Assembly: GCF_019597925.1 (NCBI RefSeq)
Contig: NZ_CP080442.1
Span: 1,282,001-1,346,000 of the forward strand
Reading direction: 5' to 3'
Length of the DNA: 64,000 bases
Source of the DNA: [Clostridium] scindens
GTDB taxonomy: Bacteria > Bacillota > Clostridia > Lachnospirales > Lachnospiraceae
The notes beneath the pieces are model-generated. The model was not told the DNA's origin. It did no database searches and worked only from the letters and a program-made list of their open reading frames with translations. Made by a program: the position numbers and the translations under genes. Shown in pieces: positions 1 to 8,592 of the stretch. Positions within the stretch are counted from its first letter, which is position 1. Each line of letters starts with the position of its first letter.

Positions 1-453
1 GCATATGACGACGCTGGTCACGTTGATATGCAAAGAACCATTCACGGTAGATACCAGGGCGATCTTTAACAGTTCCCATACCGCATAGCCGATCAGGGCT
101 GCCACGGTAGGGCGGATGCCATAGAATACGGCCTTTACCGTAGGATTCTCGCTGAAATTCTCAAGAAACCTTGCGATGATCACGATGATAATCAGAGCAG
201 GCGCCGTCAGCGCCAGGGTTGCCACCAGCGCGCCAGGGATGCCGGCTACGCTGTATCCAGCAAAGGTAGCCATGTTGATGCCCACCGGGCCGGGGGTACT
301 CTCGCTGATCGCCACCATGTTGGCCAGATCGCTGGCAGTGTACCAGTCGTATTTGGTGGTCAGGTCCATAAGGAATGGCAGGGTGGCCATGCCGCCTCCG
401 ATGGAGAACAGGCCGATCTTAAAGAATTCAAATGCCAGTGTCAGATAAATCAT
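1..453 (-). CDS. chrA: Chromate transporter (ChrA-type half), partial, 3' end outside window
   Basis: This is the second gene of a two-gene chromate-type transporter; it is a membrane protein expected to export chromate or a related oxyanion. The translation from the ATG at 453 stays open for all 151 codons to the window edge. It repeats the family pattern of the preceding gene: an FFKIGLFSIGGGMATLPF stretch near the N-terminus, then SESTPGPVGINMATFAGY, then hydrophobic segments. Its ATG overlaps the stop of the upstream gene by four bases (ATGA), so the two halves are translationally coupled. Short paired Chr proteins of about 180 residues each are a known form of this family. Substrate is inferred from family only. 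Confidence 0.85.
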   Translation of the reverse strand, partial: MIYLTLAFEFFKIGLFSIGGGMATLPFLMDLTTKYDWYTASDLANMVAISESTPGPVGINMATFAGYSVAGIPGALVATLALTAPALIIIVIIARFLENFSENPTVKAVFYGIRPTVAALIGYAVWELLKIALVSTVNGSLHINVTSVVIC

Positions 454-1001
454 GATTCTTTCCGCCCTCCAATCTTTTTGATGACGACTCCCGCGATACC
501 CGCCAGGATGACGATGACAGCGGTGGGAACGGGGGTAAAGCATGCCAGCAGGAATGCTGCGACAAATAACAGGGCGCCCAGCCTATCCACAATTCCTTTC
601 TTTGCCATGGTGACTACGGTATTGAGCATCAGCGCGCAGACGACGATCCGAATGCCCGCCAGAGCATGAAGGACGACAGGAAGATGGATGAAGTTCTGCA
701 GGATGGATGCCACCAGGCAGATGATGACAATGGAGGGGGAGATAACGCCCAGGGTTCCGGATACGCCGCCCAGGAATCCGGCCTGCTTGTAGCCCACATA
801 GGTGGCGGTATTGACGGCGATAATGCCGGGCGTGCACTGTCCGATCGCGTACATATCCAGCAGTTCCTCGTCGGTGCACCATTTTCGGTCTTCCACGACC
901 TCCCTCTGGAGCATGGGAAGCATGGCGAGCCCTCCTCCGAACGTAAGGCCGCCAATTTTAAAGAAACTGATATAGAGTTCAGCCATTTTTTTTAATTTCA
1001 T
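450..1001 (-). CDS. chrA: Chromate transporter (ChrA-type half)
   Basis: A 183-residue membrane protein of the short chromate transporter family. The N-terminal motif FFKIGGLTFGGGLAMLPML and the motif CTPGIIAVNTATYVGY near residues 55-70 are the family hallmarks, followed by several hydrophobic helices. It pairs with the overlapping downstream homologue; the two probably form a heterodimer, as known for split ChrA systems. It closes a minus-strand operon that begins with malic enzyme. Transport of chromate in an anaerobe is not proven; the physiological anion may differ. Confidence 0.88.
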   Translation of the reverse strand: MKLKKMAELYISFFKIGGLTFGGGLAMLPMLQREVVEDRKWCTDEELLDMYAIGQCTPGIIAVNTATYVGYKQAGFLGGVSGTLGVISPSIVIICLVASILQNFIHLPVVLHALAGIRIVVCALMLNTVVTMAKKGIVDRLGALLFVAAFLLACFTPVPTAVIVILAGIAGVVIKKIGGRKES

Positions 1002-1024
1002 AGTAATACCTCGCTGCTTGACTT

Positions 1025-1537
1025 TTAAAGTAGATGAGACATGATTAAGGCATAGACTTCCTGATTCTTTTTCGCCCAGTTGTTGGCGATCGTCTCAGCC
1101 TCGGCCTGTGTGGGAACAGACAGCGTCAGGTCGATCAGAGGAGTATCCTGCTCAATGACCTGGCAACGGACAGAATATTCCATGTTGGAATTTCGGTAAT
1201 AGTCTGACTTGACGGCCACTTCGTTTTTTAATTCGTATTGCTTTTCCTTCAGGAAAGTATCGATATCTTCCTGAATAGCAGGAGAAATATCATTTTTGAA
1301 GAAATGTATCGTCTGTGCCCCTTCTTCCGTGAGGTGGTAGAACGTACGGCTGTGGGTCGATTCCTCATGAATGAAGCCGGATCCGATCAGTTCCGATATT
1401 GCCTGCTGGAGCTTAAAGTAGGTGGTATATCCCTCATCCAGAATAAATTCCGATATCTGGGAATTGGTCAGGGGGAAGTCTACCTTGTTCAGCATGTAGA
1501 GTATGATTAGTTTATATAGTGTAAAAGATTTGGCCAT
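1025..1537 (-). CDS. DUF4364 family winged-helix protein
   Basis: A 170-residue protein with the features of DUF4364, a clostridial family of probable transcription regulators. The N-terminal 75 residues (YKLIILYMLNKVDFPLTNSQ onward, then a YLT-like wing) read as a winged helix of PadR/MarR type; the C-terminal half is a small alpha/beta domain. It lies 2 bases after the radical SAM gene and 23 bases before the chromate transporter pair, so it is co-transcribed with both. The target is unknown; control of the adjacent transporter is a possibility only. Confidence 0.75.
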   Translation of the reverse strand: MAKSFTLYKLIILYMLNKVDFPLTNSQISEFILDEGYTTYFKLQQAISELIGSGFIHEESTHSRTFYHLTEEGAQTIHFFKNDISPAIQEDIDTFLKEKQYELKNEVAVKSDYYRNSNMEYSVRCQVIEQDTPLIDLTLSVPTQAEAETIANNWAKKNQEVYALIMSHLL

Positions 1538-1539
1538 TG

Positions 1540-2463
1540 TTACAACTCCTTTCCTTGCCAGATGTCCTGCTTTTTAAAGTATGCCTGCATCTGGTTCAAT
1601 ACCTGGCGCTTATTCCCTGTCCATAAGGGGGCTATCAGGAGTGGCTTGGGACCGTCTCCGGTCAGCCGGTGTATGACGATATCCGGGCTAAGGGCGCACA
1701 GGCATTGGCCTAGGATTCCAAAATATTCTTCCATGGAAGGAAGGTAGAATGGATGCTTTTCATAATAGCCTGCAAGGTCCGTATTCTTTAGTATGTGCAG
1801 CAGCTGGAACTTCATGCCCTGGATGTCCTGGCAGTTCAGGTACCGCACCGTGCGCAGCATCTTTTCCATATCTTCGCCGGGAAGGCACAGGATTGTATGG
1901 ACAATTACGTCAATGTTCAGCAGACGCAGGCGGGATACGGCCTGCTCAAATACCGGAAGATCATATCCTCTGCGGATGAAGCGGGCTGTATCAGGATGGA
2001 TCGTCTGGAGGCCTAATTCAATCCAGACAGGCTTGATCTGGTTTAGTTCATCCAGAAGCTTAAGCACATCCTCTCCAAGGCAATCCGGCCTTGTGGCAAT
2101 GGAGAGGATCTTTACCTCGGGATGCCTGATGGCCTCCAAAAAAACATCGCGTAAATAGGCAACTGGCGCATAAGTGTTGGTGTATGCCTGGAAGTAGGCA
2201 ATATAGGAGGTGCCTGGATGTTTGGCGGCAACCTGCCTTTTCCCCTGCTCGATCTGTTCCGTAATGGATAACTTGCGGTCAGATGCAAAATCGCCAGAAC
2301 CGCCGGCGCTGCAGAATATGCAGCCCCGGCGTCCCAGCGTGCCGTCACGGTTCGGGCAGGTCATGCCTCCGTCCAGAGAGATCTTATACAGTTTTTCTCC
2401 ATAAGTATTCTTCAGGTAATGATCCAGAGAGTAGTATCTCTTATCACCCCAGCGTTTGACCAT
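1540..2463 (-). CDS. Radical SAM protein, TIGR01212/YhcC type
   Basis: A 307-residue radical SAM enzyme of the YhcC (TIGR01212) family. The cluster-binding cysteines are Cys36, Cys48 and Cys51, spaced C-x11-C-x2-C in a CPNRDGTLGRRGCIFC stretch, the arrangement peculiar to this family. A TIM-barrel body follows with the TRPDCLG and LGLQT motifs. The reaction of the family is not firmly established; a role in tRNA or cofactor modification has been proposed. Its ribosome site AAAGGAAC lies within the 3' end of the malic enzyme gene, giving tight coupling. Confidence 0.87.
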   Translation of the reverse strand: MVKRWGDKRYYSLDHYLKNTYGEKLYKISLDGGMTCPNRDGTLGRRGCIFCSAGGSGDFASDRKLSITEQIEQGKRQVAAKHPGTSYIAYFQAYTNTYAPVAYLRDVFLEAIRHPEVKILSIATRPDCLGEDVLKLLDELNQIKPVWIELGLQTIHPDTARFIRRGYDLPVFEQAVSRLRLLNIDVIVHTILCLPGEDMEKMLRTVRYLNCQDIQGMKFQLLHILKNTDLAGYYEKHPFYLPSMEEYFGILGQCLCALSPDIVIHRLTGDGPKPLLIAPLWTGNKRQVLNQMQAYFKKQDIWQGKEL

Positions 2464-2464
2464 A

Positions 2465-3613
2465 CTAAATCAGTTCCTTTACTGCCTGGCTGACAACATC
2501 TGCAACGCGCGGATCAAAGGCTTCCGGCAGAATGTTGTCTTCGTTCAGCTCGTCTTCTGGAATCAGCCCGGCAATCGCCTTTGCGGTAGCCAGCTTCATC
2601 TCTTCCGTGATCCTGGTGGCGCGTCCTTCCAAAGCACCCTTAAAGATTCCGGGGAATGCCACTACATTGTTGACCTGGTTGGGGAAGTCGGAGCGACCCG
2701 TTCCCACAACTTTTGCACCGGCTTCTTTGGCAAGATCCGGCATGATCTCCGGAACTGGATTGGCCATGGCAAAGAGGATGGAATCCTTATTCATGGAAGC
2801 CACCATCTCCTTGGTGACAATGTTGGGGGCAGAAACGCCCACGAAGATGTCAGCGCCTTTCAAGGCATCGCTAAGAGTTCCCTTCCTGCCTTCCAGATTG
2901 GTTACCTCCACCATCTTTTCCTGCATCCAGTTCAGATGCGGGGATTCCTTGCTGAGGATTCCATTGATATCGCACATGGTGATATGCCTGAAGCCGTAAG
3001 TAAGAAGCAGCCTGGTGATGGCAACTCCTGCGGAACCGGCGCCATTTACCACGACCTTGGCCTCTTCCTTGTTCTTGCCTGTGACCTTCATGGCATTGAT
3101 GATGCCCGCAAGAACCACGATGGCCGTGCCGTGCTGGTCATCATGAAAGACGGGAATATCCAGCAGTTCTTTTAGACGCTCTTCAATCTCGAAGCAGCGG
3201 GGAGCGCTGATGTCTTCCAGATTGATGCCGCCGAACGCGGGGGCGATGTTGACGACCGTGCGGATGATCTCTTCCGTATCCTGGGTATCCAGGCAGATGG
3301 GAAACGCATTGACCCCGCCAAATTCTTTAAACAGTACGGCCTTTCCCTCCATGACCGGCATAGCGGCATGGGCGCCGATGTTGCCAAGTCCGAGCACCGC
3401 GCTCCCGTCGGAGACGACGGCTACCGTGTTTGACTTTATGGTATAGGTATAAGCAGCCTCTTTATCTTTGGCAATGGCCTTGCAGGGCTCCGCAACGCCA
3501 GGAGTGTAGGCAATAGACAGATCCTCGCGGGAATGCACATGGGATTTTGCGGTCGTCTCGATCTTTCCATGCCATTCCTCATGCATTTTCAGTGCTTTTT
3601 CATTTGTTGTCAT
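2465..3613 (-). CDS. NAD(P)-dependent malic enzyme (oxaloacetate-decarboxylating)
   Basis: Converts malate to pyruvate and CO2 with reduction of NAD(P). The 382-residue length matches the short bacterial form without a phosphotransacetylase tail. Visible motifs are AYTPGVAEPC with the expected catalytic Tyr36, the metal and substrate region VFHDDQHGTAIV (155-166), and the dinucleotide motif GAGSAG (191-196). It is the first gene of a minus-strand operon that continues into the radical SAM gene, DUF4364 and the chromate transporter. Cofactor preference cannot be read with confidence. Confidence 0.93.
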   Translation of the reverse strand: MTTNEKALKMHEEWHGKIETTAKSHVHSREDLSIAYTPGVAEPCKAIAKDKEAAYTYTIKSNTVAVVSDGSAVLGLGNIGAHAAMPVMEGKAVLFKEFGGVNAFPICLDTQDTEEIIRTVVNIAPAFGGINLEDISAPRCFEIEERLKELLDIPVFHDDQHGTAIVVLAGIINAMKVTGKNKEEAKVVVNGAGSAGVAITRLLLTYGFRHITMCDINGILSKESPHLNWMQEKMVEVTNLEGRKGTLSDALKGADIFVGVSAPNIVTKEMVASMNKDSILFAMANPVPEIMPDLAKEAGAKVVGTGRSDFPNQVNNVVAFPGIFKGALEGRATRITEEMKLATAKAIAGLIPEDELNEDNILPEAFDPRVADVVSQAVKELI

Positions 3614-3959
3614 AGGATTACCACCTCTTTTATTTTCTTCTTATTAATAAGTTTTATAAGTCCGTATTTTTTATAATAGCATTCCTTTAGCCTCAAATCA
3701 ATATAGTTTCAGGAAAGTTTTGAGGAGGGGCAGGTTAAGAAAAGGGGGGGGCGGCGCAAACAGAAAAATCCGGGATTATGTCGCGATTTTTTATGTTTTG
3801 TCATAAAAACTCGGATATAACATGGTTTAAAAGAGGCGAATTATAAAGAAATACTTTTAAAATCAAGATTATTGTAGTATAATACTTTCATATTTCAGAT
3901 GAGTCAAGTCAGACTGGTGTTCCCGATATAGATAATTTTGGTGAATATGAAAGGAATAA
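3614..3959. other. Divergent intergenic region, malic enzyme / rho
   Basis: A 346-base AT-rich spacer between divergent genes. It must hold both promoters. On the plus strand TATAAT occurs at 3878-3883, 77 bases before the rho start, with no good -35 box. A run of eight G residues near 3744-3751 and a purine-rich stretch precede it. I see no open reading frame with a ribosome site, no known riboswitch and no strong hairpin. Confidence 0.6.
3878..3883 (+). promoter_or_regulatory. Probable -10 element of rho
   Basis: TATAAT is a perfect consensus -10 hexamer within the rho upstream region. The matching -35 position (3855-3860) is only T/A-rich, so this may be a weak or activator-dependent promoter. 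A start near 3890 would give a leader of about 70 bases. Confidence 0.5.
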
Positions 3960-5303
3960 ATGATGATGAGAGAAAAGTATGAATCACTGCCTTTAGCTAC
4001 GTTAAAAGATCTTGCCAAAGCAAGAGGGCTCAAAGGCATATCTACGATGAAGAAGGCAGAGCTTATTGAGCGCATGCTGGAAGAAGATGAAAAGGAAAAG
4101 CAGGCTTCCAAGGAGACGGTAAAAGAGATGTCTGCCAATACCGGAGATAAGGAGATCCATGATATTGACAGGCTGGACAGCGGAGTGATCGCTCATGGCA
4201 TCCTGGAAGTGCTTCCGGACGGATATGGATTCATCAGAAGCGCCAACTATCTGCCGGGAGAGAATGACGTCTATGTATCCCCATCCCAGATACGCAAGTT
4301 CAACCTTAAGACGGGAGACATCCTGGAAGGCCATACCAGGATTAAGACGCAGCAGGAGAAGTTCAGCGCCCTGCTCTATCTGACCCGGATCAATGAGATG
4401 GACCCGATGAGGGCTATGCGCCGAACCAATTTTGAAGATATGACCCCTATCTTCCCGGATGAAAGGCTGCGGCTGGAGTGTGGAAGGACAAGCACCGCCA
4501 TGCGGATCGTTGACCTTCTGTCGCCGATCGGAAAGGGACAGAGGGGGATGATCGTATCCCCGCCAAAGGCCGGAAAGACGACGCTTCTGAAGCAGGTAGC
4601 CCTGTCTGTCCGTCAGAATAATCCGGAGATTCATCTGCTGATTCTTCTGATTGATGAGCGGCCGGAAGAAGTTACGGATATTAAGGAAGCCATTGAGGGT
4701 GAGAATGTGGAAGTCATCTATTCTACGTTCGATGAACTTCCGGAACATCATAAAAGAGTGTCAGAGATGGTGATCGAGCGGGCGAAGCGCCTGGTAGAAC
4801 ACAAAAAAGACGTCATGATTCTTTTAGACAGCATTACCAGGCTTGCAAGGGCTTACAACCTGACGGTACCGCCATCAGGAAGAACCTTGTCCGGAGGTCT
4901 TGACCCTGCGGCCCTCCATATGCCGAAGCGGTTCTTTGGAGCGGCAAGAAATATGCGCGAGGGCGGAAGCCTTACCATATTGGCAACTGCGCTGGTTGAT
5001 ACCGGCAGCAAGATGGATGACGTCGTGTATGAAGAGTTTAAAGGAACGGGCAATATGGAACTGGTGCTGGACCGTAAATTATCTGAAAAGAGGGTGTTCC
5101 CTGCAATCGATATACCCAAGTCAGGAACCAGAAGAGAGGACCTGCTGCTTAGCAGGGAAGAGCAGGAGGCAGTAGAAACTATGCGCCGGGCGCTGAATGG
5201 CATGCGCGCGGATGAAGCCGTGGACAATATCCTGAATATGTTTACCCGGACCCGCAATAATGAGGACCTGATACAATTAGTAAAAAAGACAAAATTTATC
5301 TAG
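3960..5303 (+). CDS. rho: Transcription termination factor Rho
   Basis: The hexameric RNA helicase that ends transcription at Rho-dependent sites. The 447-residue protein shows an N-terminal helical domain (LATLKDLAKARGLKGIS, residues 12-28), a charged linker, a cold-shock-like RNA-binding domain at about 78-155, the ATPase P-loop PPKAGKTT at 201-208, LIDERPEEV near 231, and the SGGLDP/AARNMREGGSLTI regions of the Rho core. Three in-frame ATG codons lie at the start; AAGGA at 3951 fits the second or third best, so the true N-terminus may be two residues shorter. No long insertion in the N-terminal domain is present. Confidence 0.97.
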   Translation: MMMREKYESLPLATLKDLAKARGLKGISTMKKAELIERMLEEDEKEKQASKETVKEMSANTGDKEIHDIDRLDSGVIAHGILEVLPDGYGFIRSANYLPGENDVYVSPSQIRKFNLKTGDILEGHTRIKTQQEKFSALLYLTRINEMDPMRAMRRTNFEDMTPIFPDERLRLECGRTSTAMRIVDLLSPIGKGQRGMIVSPPKAGKTTLLKQVALSVRQNNPEIHLLILLIDERPEEVTDIKEAIEGENVEVIYSTFDELPEHHKRVSEMVIERAKRLVEHKKDVMILLDSITRLARAYNLTVPPSGRTLSGGLDPAALHMPKRFFGAARNMREGGSLTILATALVDTGSKMDDVVYEEFKGTGNMELVLDRKLSEKRVFPAIDIPKSGTRREDLLLSREEQEAVETMRRALNGMRADEAVDNILNMFTRTRNNEDLIQLVKKTKFI

Positions 5304-5329
5304 ACAAGGCCGCGCTTTTATGATACAAT
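5301..5329 (+). promoter_or_regulatory. rpmE promoter
   Basis: TAGACA (5301-5306) and TACAAT (5324-5329) are separated by exactly 17 bases, and the -10 is preceded by TGA, giving an extended -10. The -35 overlaps the rho stop codon. This supports transcription of rpmE and the downstream string independent of rho. Confidence 0.75.
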
Positions 5330-5401
5330 AACAACGCTGTTTAGATAACGAACATTTATCGCACATCGTGCATGTGACAAAATAAAGAAGAGGTGAAAAT
5401 C

Positions 5402-5605
5402 ATGAAAGAAGGAATACATCCAGCATATCATCAGGCAACAGTAACTTGTAACTGTGGCAACACATTCGTAACAGGATCTACAAGCGAAGACATCCACGTA
5501 GAAATCTGTTCCAAATGCCATCCGTTCTATACAGGACAGCAGAAAGCTGCTCAGGCTCGTGGCCGTGTTGATAAGTTCAATAAAAAATACGGAATGGACA
5601 AATAG
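5402..5605 (+). CDS. rpmE: 50S ribosomal protein L31
   Basis: A 67-residue ribosomal protein of the large subunit. The zinc-binding form (C+) is shown by Cys16, Cys18, Cys36 and Cys39 in TCNCGN and EICSKCHPFYTG. The ATG at 5402 is chosen over an upstream GTG at 5393 because the ribosome site AGAGGTG covers that GTG. The gene starts the string L31-YqhQ-PrmC-RF1, a common clostridial arrangement after rho. Confidence 0.97.
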   Translation: MKEGIHPAYHQATVTCNCGNTFVTGSTSEDIHVEICSKCHPFYTGQQKAAQARGRVDKFNKKYGMDK

Positions 5606-5668
5606 TTTCACAAGTATCGGGTTGAGGTTGTATAATCTCAACCCTTTTATGTTGCAGAGGAGTTCTAT

Positions 5669-6607
5669 ATGAAGTCATCAAATATTGGCGGACAGGCCGT
5701 CTTAGAGGGAATCATGATGAAGCACAAAGATGCCTACTCCGTTGCAGTGCGCAAGCCGGACGGGGAGATTATCGTGCAGAAGGATGAGTACCACAGCATT
5801 GTTGGAAAGTGGAAGAAGCTGACTACGATTCCGTTTATCAGGGGAATATTTAATTTTATAGATTCTATGGTGCTTGGCATTAAGACCTTGACTTACTCAG
5901 CCAGTTTTTATGAGGAAGAAGAGGAGCAGGAAAAACTTACGGAAGCAGAGGCTTTGAAAAAGGAGAAGCAGGAGAAATGGCTGATGGGCGGAACGGTGGC
6001 GTTTTCCGTGGTAGCGGCGGTAGCCATCTTTATGGTGCTGCCTTACGTTCTATCCTCGTTTCTTAAGCCGCTCATTCCATCTTATCACATCCGCACAGTG
6101 ATCGAAGGCTTTGTGAGAATCGGGATATTCATACTGTATGTGCTTCTGATATCGAGGATGGAAGATATCCAGAGGACATTCATGTACCACGGGGCAGAAC
6201 ATAAGTGCATCAACTGTATCGAGCACGGCCTGCCTCTGACGGTGGAGAATGTAAAGATCAGTTCCAGGCAGCATAAGCGCTGCGGGACCAGTTTCTTGTT
6301 CTTTGTCCTTGCGATCAGCATCATTCTCCTGCTGCTTGTACAAGTGGAGTCGCCCCTCATGCGGGTGGCAGTCAGGATTGCCCTTCTTCCGGTGATCGCC
6401 GGAATCTCCTATGAGATACTCAAACTCGCCGGGAGCAGCGATAACGCGCTGATCAATCTGTTCAGCAAGCCGGGGCTGGCAATTCAGAAACTGACCACCA
6501 AAGAGCCGGATGAGGGCATGATCGAAGTGGCCATCCAGGCCGTGGAGGCAGTATTTGATTGGAGAGCATATGAGGAAGAGAACTTTGACGCTTCAGCAGA
6601 TTTATAG
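5669..6607 (+). CDS. yqhQ: DUF1385 membrane protein, YqhQ type
   Basis: A 312-residue protein of the DUF1385 family. The N-terminus SSNIGGQAVLEGIMMKHKD is the family signature, followed by hydrophobic segments at about 105-130, 150-165 and 210-250, and the conserved MYHGAEHKCINC and KRCGTSF regions. Its biochemical role is unknown to me. The placement between L31 and PrmC is conserved in many Firmicutes. Its 3' end overlaps the prmC start by 38 bases, so the two are co-translated. Confidence 0.92.
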   Translation: MKSSNIGGQAVLEGIMMKHKDAYSVAVRKPDGEIIVQKDEYHSIVGKWKKLTTIPFIRGIFNFIDSMVLGIKTLTYSASFYEEEEEQEKLTEAEALKKEKQEKWLMGGTVAFSVVAAVAIFMVLPYVLSSFLKPLIPSYHIRTVIEGFVRIGIFILYVLLISRMEDIQRTFMYHGAEHKCINCIEHGLPLTVENVKISSRQHKRCGTSFLFFVLAISIILLLLVQVESPLMRVAVRIALLPVIAGISYEILKLAGSSDNALINLFSKPGLAIQKLTTKEPDEGMIEVAIQAVEAVFDWRAYEEENFDASADL

Positions 6608-7421
6608 GGAAGGGACTTCCAAGCTTAAAGAGGCTGGCATCCGGGAGGCAGCGCTGGATGCGTGGTATCTGCTGGAATTTGCGACTGGAATTACCAAAGC
6701 TTCCTATTATGGCAACCCGGATAAAGAGATAAAGGAAGAAGAGGCGGCCCGGTATCTTGCGTATATAGAGAGCCGGAAGAAACGAATCCCATTGCAGCAT
6801 ATTACGAAGGAGCAGGCGTTCATGGGCTATCCCTTCTATGTGGATGAGCATGTGCTGATCCCAAGGCAGGATACGGAGACGCTGGCTGAAGAAGCGCTCA
6901 AGGTATTAAAGCCCGGCATGCAGGTACTGGATCTGTGCACCGGATCCGGGTGTATCCTGATAAGCCTGATGAAGATGTGCGAGGGGCTTTATGGAACCGG
7001 AAGCGATATATCCGAAGAAGCGCTGGAAGTAGCCAGGAAGAATGCCTGCAGGCTGGAAGTCAATGCAACATTCATAAGAAGCAGCCTGTTTGAGCATATC
7101 AGCGGCAGATACGACCTGATCGTATCCAATCCCCCTTATATCCGCACATCGGTTATTCAGGAACTTCAGGAGGAAGTAAGGCTTCATGATCCATTCATTG
7201 CCCTTGACGGCAAGGAAGACGGGCTGTATTTTTACAGGGAGATCATCAAAGCCGGGGGAGGCTATCTCAAGCCGGGAGGCTATCTGATGTTCGAGATCGG
7301 GTATGACCAGGGAACGGAAGTGGCAAGCCTTATGGAGAAGCATGGATATAGGAATATAATGGTAAAAAAGGATTTGGCAGGTCTTGACCGTGTGGTTTCA
7401 GGCATGTACAATGGAGAATAG
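6570..7421 (+). CDS. prmC: Peptide chain release factor N5-glutamine methyltransferase
   Basis: Methylates the glutamine of the GGQ motif in release factors, here presumably RF1, whose gene is next. The 283-residue protein has an N-terminal helical domain, the SAM-binding motif DLCTGSG (121-127) and the catalytic NPPY at 187-190. The ATG at 6570 is preferred because GGAGAG lies just before it; a TTG at 6555 has no ribosome site. It overlaps yqhQ and precedes prfA by 30 bases, the classic prmC-prfA pairing. Confidence 0.95.
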   Translation: MRKRTLTLQQIYREGTSKLKEAGIREAALDAWYLLEFATGITKASYYGNPDKEIKEEEAARYLAYIESRKKRIPLQHITKEQAFMGYPFYVDEHVLIPRQDTETLAEEALKVLKPGMQVLDLCTGSGCILISLMKMCEGLYGTGSDISEEALEVARKNACRLEVNATFIRSSLFEHISGRYDLIVSNPPYIRTSVIQELQEEVRLHDPFIALDGKEDGLYFYREIIKAGGGYLKPGGYLMFEIGYDQGTEVASLMEKHGYRNIMVKKDLAGLDRVVSGMYNGE

Positions 7422-7451
7422 CTGTTAGGAAAATGTTAAGGAGGAAATAGT

Positions 7452-8522
7452 ATGTTTGACAAATTAGAGGATTTGCTCATTCGTTTGGAAGAGGTACTTA
7501 GCGAACTACAAGAGCCGAATGTGGCTAATGACCAGAACCGGTTCCGCAAGCTTATGAAAGAACAGAATGAACTGACTCCTATTGTTGAGGCATATAAGGA
7601 ATATAAGGCCTGCAAGCAGGCGATCGAGGACAGCCTTCAGATGCTGGAGGAAGAGTCCGATGAAGAGATGAGAGAGCTTGCCAAGGAAGAACTGAATGAC
7701 TCAAAAGCGAGGGTTGAGGAATTAGAGCATGAACTTAAGATTCTGCTTCTGCCCAAGGACCCCAATGATGATAAGAATGTCATAGTCGAGATCCGTGCCG
7801 GTGCCGGCGGGGATGAGGCGGCCTTGTTCGCGGCCGAGATCTACCGCATGTATCTCCATTATGCAGAGAGCCAGCGATGGAAAGTAGAACTGGTGGAATG
7901 CGAAGAGATCGGTATAGGCGGCATGAAGAATGTGACCTTCATGATCAACGGGAAAGGAGCCTATTCTGTGATGAAATACGAATCCGGGGTACATCGGGTG
8001 CAGCGGGTGCCCGAGACAGAGTCCGGCGGACGTATTCATACTTCCACGATTACGGTCGCTGTCATGCCGGAAGCGGAGGATGTAGATATCCAGATAGATG
8101 AAAAAGATATCCGTATTGACGTCATGCGGGCATCCGGCAACGGCGGACAGTGCGTCAATACGACGGATTCGGCAGTGCGCCTGACCCATTATCCGACAGG
8201 AATCGTAATCTACAGCCAGACGGAGAAATCCCAGCTGCAGAATAAGGAAAAGGCATTCGCCCTTCTCCGGGCGAAACTGTATGATATGGAATGCCAGAAG
8301 CGCCATGACGCAGAAGCTGAGGCGAGAAAGAGCCAGATTGGTACCGGAGACCGTTCTGAAAAGATCCGCACCTACAATTTCCCGCAGGGACGCGTGACGG
8401 ATCATCGTATCGGCTTGACGTTATATAAACTGGATAAGATCATGAACGGCGACATCCAGGAGATTATTGATGCCTGCATCGCAGCAGACCAGGCGGCAAA
8501 ACTGGCAAATATGAATGAGTAA
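7452..8522 (+). CDS. prfA: Peptide chain release factor 1
   Basis: Recognises UAA and UAG stop codons and triggers release of the peptide. The 356-residue length is typical. The codon-recognition tripeptide position carries PET (187-189) in VQRVPETESGGR, and the GGQ motif that enters the peptidyl transferase centre is at 231-233. It follows its methyltransferase gene. A hairpin just after the stop marks the end of the rpmE-prfA transcript. Confidence 0.97.
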   Translation: MFDKLEDLLIRLEEVLSELQEPNVANDQNRFRKLMKEQNELTPIVEAYKEYKACKQAIEDSLQMLEEESDEEMRELAKEELNDSKARVEELEHELKILLLPKDPNDDKNVIVEIRAGAGGDEAALFAAEIYRMYLHYAESQRWKVELVECEEIGIGGMKNVTFMINGKGAYSVMKYESGVHRVQRVPETESGGRIHTSTITVAVMPEAEDVDIQIDEKDIRIDVMRASGNGGQCVNTTDSAVRLTHYPTGIVIYSQTEKSQLQNKEKAFALLRAKLYDMECQKRHDAEAEARKSQIGTGDRSEKIRTYNFPQGRVTDHRIGLTLYKLDKIMNGDIQEIIDACIAADQAAKLANMNE

Positions 8523-8536
8523 GGCAAGACAGGAAA

Positions 8537-8580
8537 AGGCGCAGCGTGATGAAGAGTCACGCCCTGCGCCTTTGCTATAT
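8537..8580 (+). terminator. Terminator-like hairpin after prfA
   Basis: Arms AGGCGCAG-CGTGA (8537-8549) and TCACGCCCTGCGCCT (8557-8571) pair fully except for a two-base bulge, with a 7-base loop, followed by a short T-rich tail. It sits between the RF1 stop and the ABC transporter start. Its presence argues against the longer reading of the ABC gene from 8515, which would run through it. Confidence 0.7.
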
Positions 8581-8592
8581 GAGGAAAAGACT

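Noticed and set aside
176..448. Plus-strand open frame opposite the chromate transporter
   Set aside because: Antisense shadow of a clear membrane-protein gene, with no ribosome site.
3740..3755. G-run as a G-quadruplex or recombination signal
   Set aside because: Only one long G tract; there are not four spaced runs.
8515..8592. Longer N-terminus of the ABC exporter
   Set aside because: It would run through the prfA terminator hairpin and has no ribosome site; the ATG at 8593 does.
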